Part shown: piece after piece, positions 1 through 10,700 of the stretch
Layout of the letters: the number at the start of each line of letters is the position of its first letter
Numbering within the stretch: the stretch's first letter is position 1
NCBI RefSeq assembly: GCF_022965805.1
Contig: NC_133109.1
Span: forward strand, 4,565,869-4,629,868
Length of the DNA: 64,000 nucleotides
Reading direction: 5' to 3'
DNA from: Primulina eburnea
Taxonomy: Eukaryota; Streptophyta; Magnoliopsida; Lamiales; Gesneriaceae
The notes under the pieces: generated by a model
The model's database searches: none
Told to the model about the DNA's origin: nothing
The model's input: the letters and a program-made list of their open reading frames with translations, nothing else
Translations under genes and position numbers: made by a program

Positions 1-459
1 CTTTCCCCCTTCTATTCCCCAGAAAGATAGGAAAAGATTTTGCATTCCTGCAATACTCTACTTGATACTCAAGATTTACATATATGCTTTTGTGACTGAG
101 AAACCAATAAAAATCCATTAACTAATCAGCAAAAGTATGTCTAGGCGAAATATTTCGATTTGGCGAAGCATAAACTTTTGTAACCTGGATATTTTCTTAA
201 CAAACTCTCAGTAATCTTGCTTAATATTCTATTTTTAGCAAATGACTAAGAAATAACAAAGCTAAAATAACCACAAAAAAATGACCATCTTGGATTCTGT
301 AAGCTACTCCAACCACTTTATAATACATTTACTGGATGCAATATAAAAAATATTCTAGCCAGGTGGGATAACTTCCAAAATGTTTAGCATATTGTTATAT
401 GTGCGCGACTAGGATCTAGTTAAAGGTTGACTTGTGCCGGCGTTCTCTATGATTGTTGC

Positions 460-624
460 CAAAAACTTACAAGTTAAATTTTGTGAGACAGATCTCTTAT
501 TTGGGTCATACATGCAAAAGTATTACTTTTTATGCTAAGAATATTACTTTTATGGTGAATATCGGTAGGGTTGACCCGTCTCACAGATAAAGATTCGTGA
601 GACCGTCTCACAAGAGACCTACTC
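460..624 (-). mobile_element. GTGAGAC-palindrome MITE copy
   Basis: Minus-orientation member of the roughly 180-bp family described in the findings. It starts near an 'aaaaactt' end, carries the internal 'gtgagacagatctc' and 'gggttgacccgtctcac' blocks, and ends in 'gagaccgtctcacaagag'. The first terminal palindrome is partly deleted. Confidence 0.7.
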
Positions 625-646
625 ATAATTGTTCAATTGTTTATGA

Positions 647-735
647 GATTTAATATTACTTTTTATTGTGAATATCGGTAGGTTTGACCCGTCTAAAATA
701 AAGATTTGTGAGACCGTCTCACAAGAGACCTACTC
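647..735 (-). mobile_element. GTGAGAC-palindrome MITE, tandem half copy
   Basis: This repeats the right half of the copy at 460-624, including the flanking 'attgttcaattgttt'. Because non-element flank is duplicated too, it arose by local tandem duplication after insertion rather than by a second transposition. Confidence 0.65.
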
Positions 736-759
736 ATGATTGTTCAATTGTTTTTATGA

Positions 760-1696
760 GATTTTCTTCCGTTTCAGCCTATGTTTGATTAAGTTTGTCA
801 AGGCTCGTTTAATGAGAGAACCTCACGATCTCGGACTCACAAGTGATGATAAATTCTTAAGCTTGAATTTTATTAATCAAGAAACCAAGTACTTTTGCAG
901 AAAATAAACAGACTCACTGACAAACCAAAACTCAAAAGACCAATACTAATAAACTTCAAATTTTGAAAGACCAATTCTACGAAAAAACCAAATCCTAAAG
1001 AAAGAAAAAGAAACAAAAGCTAGACTCCACAACTCTATGGCTTCACGCTGTCACTCTTGAACTTCCCATTCGTGCAACTCTTGTAAACAATATCCTTGGT
1101 TGATGTAGCTACGTCACATGGACTCGGAGAAGGTTGGGCCGAGCCCATGACACACACAAAAATAGATAATTAAGACCCATGAATAAAAATTAATAAGAAA
1201 GCATTCCTAGAGCAATCATTGCAATTTGAAATAGTTTCACCATGAAGTCAAACCTCAATCATTTTGCAACTCTTTCGCTAATCAGAGGGCAGCCTAGTGG
1301 TCAAAGAATAGGTTCTTTGGCCACAAAAGAACGTATTTTGTGCATGCTTGAACAGGGTAGTGATTGTGGTCTTTTTCACATGCCTAATGGGTTTAATTGC
1401 TGCATGCCAAAACCCCAAACAGACGCAATATAGCTTCCCACAATCAAGTTGAAGAAAAATGAAATAAAGCATCGCTGTAAATAACTTCCAAATCAATTTC
1501 TTTTCCTCCCATCGAATAATTTATTGCTATTCATTCATCCCCCTAGATTAGAAATTTAGAACAGCACAGGCAACAATCAAAGAAAAATAATAATAGAAAA
1601 AACACACAGAAACTTGGCAAATGCAACAATCCATATAAATCGAAGGAAGAAACAACACCAGAAAGTAACTAAAGATCAGTTTCAATACCGACTAAC
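760..1696. other. Intron or flank of the RRM gene, no exon recognised
   Basis: This follows the second RRM exon on the minus strand. I looked for the expected continuation of the RRM and an Arg/Ser-rich tail and found neither. The sequence is AT-rich with no recognised repeat. A 37-codon minus-strand open frame at 1035-1148 is noted among the rejected items. Confidence 0.4.
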
Positions 1697-2506
1697 ATTT
1701 AGAGAATGCAAAGCTGCCATTGCTGATTGATGATTCACAAAGGTGGCAAAAGCCACAGCCTGCAATTGCAAACCAGAGTTACAATAACCTGAATTACCAT
1801 AATATGGTCATATCTAACTTTCCCCTTCATGACCAGCGAAACTGCAGATAAAAAAACATTTTCCTGGAGAATTCAACAAAGCTCGTAAATACATTCATAC
1901 TTGAATAAAAGAATTCAGATTTAATGTATTTTTTAGAAATTTAATGCAATCCATAGTTACAATCAAAGAAACAAACATTTCACTGAGACGGCACATGGAT
2001 GACAAGTGACTCGAAATCCATGGCAAGATCGTCAATCAAAAAGCATCTCTAATCATTGTAAATATTCCTCAAACAGCAAATGGACTCTTTAGACTTCTAA
2101 AAATGCAATTGCAACAAATTAACCTTTTAATCCAACCCACTGAGCTGAGATTATAACTGAAAATACATTCAAAATTAGAACGAATAAACAATTCTATTTT
2201 TAAAACACCATGTTAGCTAACAGCTTTAGTATTTTAATTGAGATTAAATGGATTAAAAAAAACTAAATTGGAAGGCGAAGAGAACTGGAGAAGTAAAACC
2301 TGATTACCACGGCCAGTGTATTTGAGCTGGCAATAATCAAACCCAGGACGTCGACGGAAGAGATTGTGAATCTCACGGGCCTTCACGTCCTCGGGAAGAC
2401 CGGAGACAAAAAGCGTGCTGATTCCATCTCTGTCTTTGGATGCATATCCATATTCCTGCGGAGGAGGAGCCAAGTAGTACGGTTCATATGGCGGCGGAAG
2501 TGCCAT
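1697..2506 (-). CDS. RRM RNA-binding protein (RBPMS/WHI3-like), 5' exons only
   Basis: Two exons are visible on the minus strand: 2506-2300 (69 codons from ATG) and 1759-1697 (21 codons), joined in phase 0 across a GT-AG intron. The next donor is GTTAGT at 1696. A Pro/Tyr-rich N-terminus is followed by an RNA recognition motif: RNP2-like LFVSGLP at residues 32-38, then helix 1 REIHNLFRRRPGF, with RNP1-like AVAFATF opening exon 2 (residues 70-76). This layout matches plant homologues of RBPMS/WHI3-type single-stranded RNA-binding proteins, which act in mRNA metabolism. The rest of the RRM and the C-terminus were not found in 1-1696, so the next intron is long or the gene is truncated. It is divergent from the phospholipase D gene. 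The RRM call is firm; the subfamily is inference. Confidence 0.8.
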
Positions 2507-2944
2507 GTCGGAGAAGGTGGCGACGGCGATGGAAGCGTTGCTGGACTGGACGTGAGTGACCGAGTCAGTAAATCAATGAGCTTTGGACTTTGGTACTGTG
2601 GGCCGGCTCAGCTCGATTCTCTCACAAGTTGGCCCATTAATGGCCCAATTTACCTGATCCAAATAATAATACAACAATATTCATATTCCAATTTTAATTT
2701 TATTCAACTTAATCTCACATTTTATTTTTTCGAAAATTAGTAAATTTTTTATCATAAATATTATTAAGTGAATTTTTAATAAATTATTTTATATTTATTA
2801 TTTGACTTCAATTAAATTATTTTAAGTGCATAGTTGCCTTCATGTTTAGAGAACTTGATCTATTTCATCAAGATTTTTTTAAAAAATTGAAAATGGCACC
2901 CAAAAACGAGGTTGGTGGTGTAACATAATCATCAATTTGTTTTA

Positions 2945-3125
2945 GAGTAGGTCTTTTGTGAGACAGTCTTACGGATCTTTATCTGTGAGACGAGTCAACT
3001 CTACTCATATTCACAATAAAAAATAATACTTATAACATAAAATGTAATATTTTTTTATGAATGACTCAGATAGATATCCATCTCACAAAATACGACCCGT
3101 GAGACTTTCTCACACAAGTTTTTGT
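2945..3125 (+). mobile_element. GTGAGAC-palindrome MITE copy
   Basis: Near full-length plus-orientation copy, from 'gagtaggtct' to 'cacacaagtttttg'. It is moderately diverged; the left palindrome reads GTGAGACAGTCTTAC. Confidence 0.7.
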
Positions 3126-3711
3126 CTTTTTTTTTTAAAATTCATAAATATAATAATGGTCACCACAACTTTAAGAAAAATAATAATTCTCCCTAGATTT
3201 AATTTATTCCACACGCTACTTATTATTTTATAAATCCTCGAAAGGACTACTTGCCTCCAAGTCTTCGAATTTCTTGGAATAACGATACCACCAAAACCTA
3301 AGCCAAAAGCAACTCTCTACCATAATTTGATCAATGCAAGGAAAAAGTCTTGAGTGTAATTAACACAAGTTTTACATGTACACATGACAATATACATTTA
3401 AACATTCTTCAATTTTAACTCATTTTCCATTGAAAATGCACAAAAATTAATTTTTTTATGAACGGTGAATTACTTTTTGGGTGTATGTTAGATATGTACG
3501 TTAATCTTTAAACCTACACATCATATAAACTTGTAGAAACTGCATATCAGTTCAAGAAAGTAAGATTTTTGTAAGATTCGAACTTGAGACCTAGACGTCA
3601 ACGTTCACACCATCAACCAATTCAGGTGCTATAAAATAACTGATTGAATGACATTTGCATAATGTTATTTCTCACTACCTAATGTAAATCGAGCATATTA
3701 CTTAAATATAA

Positions 3712-3893
3712 GAGTAGGTCTCTTGTGAGACAGTCTCACGAATCTTTATCTGTGAGACGAGTCAACACTATCGACATTCACACTAAAAAGTAATACTCTT
3801 AACATAAAAAGTAATATTTTTTTATAGATGACCCAAATAAGATATTTATCTCACAAAATACGACCTGTAAGACCGTCTCACACAAGTTTTTAC
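3712..3893 (+). mobile_element. GTGAGAC-palindrome MITE copy
   Basis: Full-length plus-orientation copy about 600 bp from the previous one and about 400 bp upstream of the PLD start codon. Both palindromic ends are recognisable (left GTGAGACAGTCTCAC, right AAGACCGTCTCACAC). Confidence 0.75.
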
Positions 3894-4308
3894 CTAAACA
3901 TAATTACCTTACAATTGAATTGGTCAAATAAATTCTCATGATATGATAATTCCATAACCTATTTAAAATTAGAACATAAAAAACAAACCATTATAAATGT
4001 TAGATCTTTTAAAACTTTGGCTTAAAGGAAAAACAAGAAGCCATACTATTGATTTCCCTCTAAGATTTAAAATCTATGCTTCACACGTTTTCTTCGATTT
4101 CTTGAATTACAATAACAGCTCAAACTGAATTTATTTATCATACAATATATACGCACACAACATGGACTGGCAATGCTCATCTCATTGCATTTCAAGGAAC
4201 TCCTCTCACTCATTTTAGAGGGTCTTTTCACCCCCTCGATTTTTTTGGCGATCCTAAGAATTTATATTCTAGAAATTGATTTAAAGAAGTTAGAGTCGAG
4301 CTACGTCG

Positions 4309-6911
4309 ATGGAACACAAGCACGCATTCTTTCATGGAACGCTTGAAGTAACTATCTTTCGCGCCACCGTGAACAAACCATCCCTCCCATTCAAGGTACA
4401 TAATTTAGTTACATTTTGAGAAATTTTAGACAGGAAACATTTTTTCTTCTGGTTATTTTAAGAATGATACAGGTTTTTAAGGAAAACAACTTTATTTCAA
4501 GGAGATACTAAGACAGCATACCGTGTATTGCAGTGCATATCTGCGAGTGGAAAGCCTACCTATGTGTCAATCAAAGTAGACAATAAAACAATGGCGAAAA
4601 CTACGCAGGAACGAGACCGTGTTTGGAACCAAACCTTTCAAATCCTCTGCGCCCATCAACCAAATACAACCATTACAATTACCATGAAAAGAAAACGTTC
4701 TGTCTTGGGAAAAATCGACATCCAAGCTAACAAGCTTTTACATGAACAAAGTTCAATCAATGGCTATTTCCCACTCTCCAAAGCAAATGGAAAACCAAAC
4801 AAGAAGCTCAAGTTACAGTTTATTGTACGGTTTAAACAAGCAGAAAGTGCGAAAAATTGGGACACGGTATTGTATAAAGGGATTAAGAATGCTGCATTTC
4901 CCTTGAGGTCGAATTGCAGTGTCAAATTGTATCAAGATGCTCATCATCGTCCCACGTTTCAACCGCCGTTTGATCTTTGTGAGAAGCCAAGAAATTTGTG
5001 GGAAGATATTTATATTTCTATTGATGGTGCAAAGCATTTGATTTATATTGCAGGATGGTCATTAAATCCTAAAATGGCCCTAGTACGTGCAAGAACTCTG
5101 TTCATAACCTCATACTTGGCATCCACCATTTCATTTTCTTGATTTCTGACACATCATGTACGTATTTACTTAGGTGCGCGACCCTCAAACAGACATCCCT
5201 CATGCACGAGGGGTGAAGCTCGGTGAATTATTGAAGCGAAAAGCAGACGAAGGCGTGGCGGTGAGAATCATGCTTTGGGATGATGAAACATCCCTGCCAG
5301 TCATTAAGAATAAAGGGATCATGGGAACTCAAGATGAAGATGCATTAGCCTATTTCAAGCATACTAAAGTGATATGCAAACTGTGCCCTAGACTGCACAA
5401 TAAATTCCCAACAGCCTTTGCCCATCATCAGAAGACGATAACAGTGGATATTCGGGTTCTTCCCTCTTCAAGAAATCGAGAAATCACAAGCTTTCTTGGT
5501 GGTTTCGATCTCTGTGATGGAAGGTATGACACAGAAGAACATTCACTTTTTCGAACACTTAACACAGAATCCCATTGCTACGATTTCTACCAAACCAGTC
5601 TACCAGGGGCTAGTCTGCATAAAGGAGGGCCAAGAGAGCCATGGCATGACACGCATGCCTGCGTAACTGGCCAAGCTGCACGAGACATTTTAACCAATTT
5701 CGAGCAAAGATGGACTAAACAATGTGATCACAACTTACTAGTTCAACTCAGTTCCGTTCCAGAATTATCTCAGCAGCCTAATTCCATAACCAGTTCTCCT
5801 CAAAGAAACTGGAATGTCCAAGTTTTTCGGTCAATTGACCATCTTTCCGCTTACCCTTCGACTGAAAACGTTACCACTGAACGAAGCATCCACGAAGCTT
5901 ATGTCGAGGCAATCAGGTGTGCGGAAAGGTTTATATACGTCGAGAATCAGTACTTCATTGGAGGTTGTCATCTTTGGGATGCGAACAAGCATTGCGGATG
6001 CAGGAACTTGATTCCTGTTGAGATTGCACTAAAAGTAGCAAGCAAAATCAAGGCAAGGGAACGGTTTGCGGTATATGTTGTGATACCAATGTGGCCAGAG
6101 GGAGCAGCAGATAGTGAAACGGTGCAAGACATACTGCACTGGACGAGGGAAACAATGCAAATGATGTATGGGATTGTAGGAGAAGCGATTCAAAAAAGTG
6201 GTGGGCAAGAACATCCAAGGGATTACTTGAATTTCTTCTGCCTGGCTAATAAGGAAAAGGAGGTAAAAGGAGAGTTCGTTCCTCCATACACACCTCATCA
6301 AGGAACACAGTACTGGAATGCACAGAAACATAGAAGGTTCATGGTTTATGTGCACTCCAAGATCATGATAGGTAAGAAGTAATCATAAAACTTGTGAAAT
6401 TGTGAATTCAAAAGCCCGGTTGAATTATGAATTTTGTTCACTAAATGGAGTTTCACTAGTGCTTTGTTGGTTTTCAGTGGACGATACTTACTTGCTAATT
6501 GGTTCTGCAAACATCAACCAAAGATCGATGGATGGACAACGAGATACCGAGATTGCGATAGGATGCTATCAACCAAGAAGTGAGGAAAGCAATTCAGACA
6601 ACAAGAACATTCTTTCATTTCGTATGTCACTATGGTACGAACATACCGGAAAAGCTCACGAAGTTTTCCGAGAGCCTCAAAGTTTGAAGTGCGTGCAAAG
6701 TATTCGATCGGTGGGAGACGATATGTGGGAAAGTTACAGTCGGGACGAGATACAAGATATGGGAGGTGTCCATTTAGTGAGTTATCCTGTCAATGTAACC
6801 AAAGAAGGTCGCGTTGAGGATTTAGCAGAGGGTGAGGGCTGTTTTCCAGACACCAAAACACCGGTGAGAGGGAAGAGATCCAAGGTTTTGTCATCCATAT
6901 TTACTACATAG
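4309..6911 (+). CDS. PLDALPHA4: Phospholipase D alpha 4 (PLD epsilon type)
   Basis: Hydrolyses membrane phospholipids to phosphatidic acid plus head group. Exons 4309-4395, 4534-5082, 5174-6371 and 6478-6911 join in frame through GT-AG introns to 755 aa, close to the roughly 760 aa of Arabidopsis PLD alpha 4. An N-terminal C2 domain (about residues 8-125) precedes the catalytic part. Both HxKxxxxD motifs are intact: HQKTITVD near residues 297-304 and HSKIMIVD near 606-613, the second split by the last intron and followed by GSANINQRSMDG. The C-terminus keeps the family's CFPDTKT and GKRSK blocks. The C2 loops look poor in the acidic residues that bind calcium in other PLDs, a known trait of the alpha4/epsilon type linked to nitrogen signalling and growth. 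The start gives the typical FHGTLEVTIF opening. No break is seen; the product is very likely functional and peripheral to membranes. Confidence 0.95.
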
Positions 6912-7284
6912 CAAGGGCTATGGCTTCGATTTTATCACATCTGCTTGATTTATCATCATTCATTGGTTCTGACAAGGCTCTGTAGGATATCTGTAAACCA
7001 TCGTGATTCATTATCGATATATATATAACGTGCAGCAAGTTTCCTTTGGTTTTTAACATACGTAACAAACCCATCAATCTGCTTCGAATTTTCGTGAAGT
7101 ACCGGAGAGTAAGTTCAAATGGAGTTTTGATTGGAAAATAATCTTCTTTTCTTCGCGGAAGTCACAAAATATTGGCATGGAAAAAGCTGGGGTTCAAAAA
7201 TTACAAAAAGAATGCAATTTACCGCATCGGACGAAGAAACTTAAAACTAAAAAAAAATATCAAGCTTCTTCTCGCGGAGAGCAA
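6912..7284. other. Convergent intergenic region
   Basis: Three-prime flank of the PLD gene (plus) facing the 3' end of an unidentified minus-strand gene. No coding sequence is seen. An AT dinucleotide tract at about 7019-7028 may lie in the PLD 3' UTR. Confidence 0.4.
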
Positions 7285-7698
7285 CTACATGGGCCGTCTG
7301 CCCATCAGCTCCTGGTAGCTGACACGGGTTTTATCCCATAGATTTCATCAGCAAATTCCATGTTACACTGGAAGAAGTTATATGCTGCACCGGGGAGCTA
7401 CTCCGGGTGTATTGCCAACCATTGGATTGTGGTAATAAGCAGACTTCATCATTTCTCAGCACCAGTTTCGCAAATTGAAAGTAGAATTTGTAGTTGAACG
7501 GTAGATGCCAGGCGAAATCTGCATAAAGAAAGCAATTAGAAATTTAGAATTTCCAACAACAAAATAATAATGAAAATAAAATAAAAAGAAATAGATTATC
7601 CTTTATTTGGGACAAAGGCAAAACTCAAGACAAGTAGGGGAAGATCAAATATTTAAAATATCAGTCCATACATAGAAAAGAGACAAACTGCATAAAAT

Positions 7699-7737
<39 letters not shown>

Positions 7738-10700
7738 CCAACTGAATAGACATACACGGCTTCTCCAAAAAAATGAAAGACGGGGCCAATTTATTCAAAA
7801 AACAAATGTTTATGCATTTGTAATTTTTCCACACAAAAATCAGTTTGAGAGCCCTTGGCTCAAATACACTAAAGCAACCCTGCCCGTGCACCGCGACTAA
7901 AATTCGAAGTTTTCCCCTGACCAATACCACTAGTGGATAATGGCACATATACCACCCTTTATGAAAACCTAAAAAATAGAACCTGTATTAAATTAATGAT
8001 CTTTCACACCCTGTGTTTTGAAAAATGAGGCACAAAACCCCTGGCATATTCAGTCGTGCTTGTATGCACTTTGCAAGTAAATATTCGGGTTTCGAGGGGT
8101 ACAAAGTACATATAAATACAGCTGAATATGCCAGCAATTTTACATCTCAATTTTTAAAACAAGGGTTGGTGTTTTTGGGGGGGGGGGGGGGGTGGTGTGT
8201 AATGTAAAAGACTATTAATTTAATACAGGGGGCACCCTGCTAGCGTCCCTAATAAACAAATAAGGCAGGATTTTGACAAGGTAAAGAAAAGAAGTTTCGT
8301 GCTAGTGCTACTCCGCGACAAAGTTAACTAAAGATGCCCGATATTGAAAAAAAGAAAGAAAAGGAATTGGGTTGAAAACCCCAAGAGATCAAAACACTCA
8401 TATTCAGTTTGTATTGGCAGTCAAAAACCTAACGTCCCAGGTATAAACATTTTTCTACAGGCAAAAAAGAAGAGGAACCTCATGGTCGTCCTTCCTGAAT
8501 TCAGAACATGTATACAAAATCATCAAAATTTCTATGGCTTTCTTCTATTCAATTATTCATTCAGCACATAATGACGGCATCTCGAATTATGAGAATTTAA
8601 CCAAATTATTTCATTTTGGTTAATTCAGGGTGCCCCTAACTAGTAATGTAAACGAACCAAGCAGCTTGCAAGCCATTCGGAGTTTAGCTCGATGAAAAGC
8701 TCGTTCTTTTAATATTATCGAGCCGACCCGAGCTCGAACATTAGGATATTGGGCTCGTGAGCTTGCGCGCCTGTTCGCGAGCTCGAGCTCGGCTTGTTCA
8801 CTGTTCGCAAACATGTTAGTGTATATGTGTCGCAAGCTCAAGCTTGAGTTCGGAACATTTATTTGTTTCGAGCTTGGCTTGTCTACATAATCATGAATAT
8901 GCTTGTCTACATGACTCGTGAGCTCGAGCTCGGCTCATTCATCGAGTTCACAAATAAAATTATTAGTATTAATGCATTTGTAAGGATTTGATTATTTGAA
9001 AACAAGACCTTCTGGAAAAATGATGATTTACACCACTTAACCACAATTGTTTTTAAAATTTAATTTGCAGATCACTATATTAAAATGTTCATTAAATACA
9101 TAAAATAACATAACAGAACATAAACAAATGCACCAAGTTATCCTTTTCTCCCTCCAAAATTTAAACCACTAGGCAGGTTTAGTAAATTTATAAATTATTA
9201 TACTAAAATATTATTTAAAAAAAAACATAATTATACATAAAACTCAACAAAACATATCAACGATTTCATTTAAAAACACTGAACCATTAAAATAATATGA
9301 ACTTGCACTACTAAGCCCATTGCAAATTTGAATAAACTTGTATACATTATGCCGAAACATTCTTTTAAAAACTAGCAAAATAAATAAATAAATATAATCT
9401 AAATCTTATAACGACATTGCCGCTTTGGCTTTCTAACAACAATATTAATTAAATAATAAACTCATAGAATAATAATATAATTTTATAGGTTTATAGTAAT
9501 AAAAATAAATGGAAAACCGATGGGAAAAACAGGAAAGAGGCTTAAGACAAGGGGATCCTTTATCACCGTTTCTGTTCAATCTAGTTGTCGATGGGTTGGG
9601 GAAGATGGTTGACAAGTCAAGGGCAGATAATGAATTAAGGGGGCTTGAAGTAGGGAAAGATAAACTCGAAATTTGCATTTACAATTTGCTGATGATACTT
9701 TGTTCTTCGCAAAATCAAAAAACGATGTGTTGGCATTACTGGACATATTCGGTCTGTTCGGCAAAATTTCTGGGTTGAATATTAATTTGGGAAAAAGTGT
9801 GATGTTGGGATTAAATTGCTTGGACGAGGAAGTCAATGATTTGGCGATAGCTTTTGGGTGCAAAAAGGAGAGTTGGCCTATTAAGTATCTCGCGGTACCA
9901 TTAGGAGGTAATCCAACAAAAATGGAATTCTGGGAACCTGTTCTCTCCAAAATGTCCAAGAAATTGGCAAGTTGGAAAAAATCATTCTTATCAAGGGGCG
10001 GCCGACTCATTTTGATTAAAGCCGTGTTTTGTGCAATGCCATCTTATTTCATGTCACTTTTCAAAGTTCCAATTAAGGTGGCTACAATGATGGAGAAAAT
10101 GATGACGGACTTTTTGTGGGATGGTGATGACGGGGAAAAACATTGCCATGTGGTCGGATGGAAGCAAGTGTGTAAACCAAAGGATAAAGGCGGTTTAGGA
10201 TTGGGGGATATATGTCTCAGAAATAAGGCTCTACTTGGGAAATGGTGGTGGAGAGGGTCTGTGGAAAGAGGGTCGATGTGGAAGAAAATTATCAAGAGCA
10301 TCTAGGGGATACATGAAAATGGATGGGATTTGGGGTTGGCAGAGAAAGTGACATTCAAAAGTCCTTGCAAGAGAAAGTGACATTCAAAAGTCGTTTTGGG
10401 GTTGGCAGAGAAAGTGACATTCAAAAGTCGTTTTGGTTATATATGAATGAATTTACCATTTTCTGTCTTAATTTAGAATTAGTTATATATGAATGAATTT
10501 ACCCTTTTCTGTCTTAATTTAGAATTAGTTTATAGATATACAATAAATAATATACATTTTATGGTATCTCGAGCTCGATTCTATCTTTAACGAGCTAGAA
10601 TCAAGCTCAAGCGTGAGCTCATTTGTATGCTTGACGAGCTCGAAAACGAACCTGCTTAACGAACTTAGCTCGAGTCAAACTCGTTAAACATAATAAATGA

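Larger units (their letters stand above)
2507..4308. other. Divergent intergenic region between RRM and PLD genes
   Basis: This holds the promoters and 5' leaders of the two divergent genes. The roughly 80 bp next to the RRM start codon are GC-rich (probable minus-strand 5' UTR). The rest is AT-rich and carries two same-orientation MITE copies. A TATA-like 'tatatatac' lies near 4145-4152, about 160 bp upstream of the PLD start codon; it is weak evidence for a core promoter. Confidence 0.5.
7519..8640. other. Presumed intron sequence with simple repeats
   Basis: No exon is recognised. It contains a (TA)n microsatellite at 7702-7735 and a run of sixteen G at 8177-8192. Short open frames here have no recognisable similarity. 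Confidence 0.4.

Noticed and set aside
1035..1148. 37-codon minus-strand ORF, MGSAQPSPSPCDVATSTKDI onward
   Set aside because: Composition looks coding, but it is very short, has no recognised family and no splice partner; chance cannot be excluded.
1242..1496. Overlapping open frames on both strands
   Set aside because: No domain, no conserved start context, and no link to the RRM exons.
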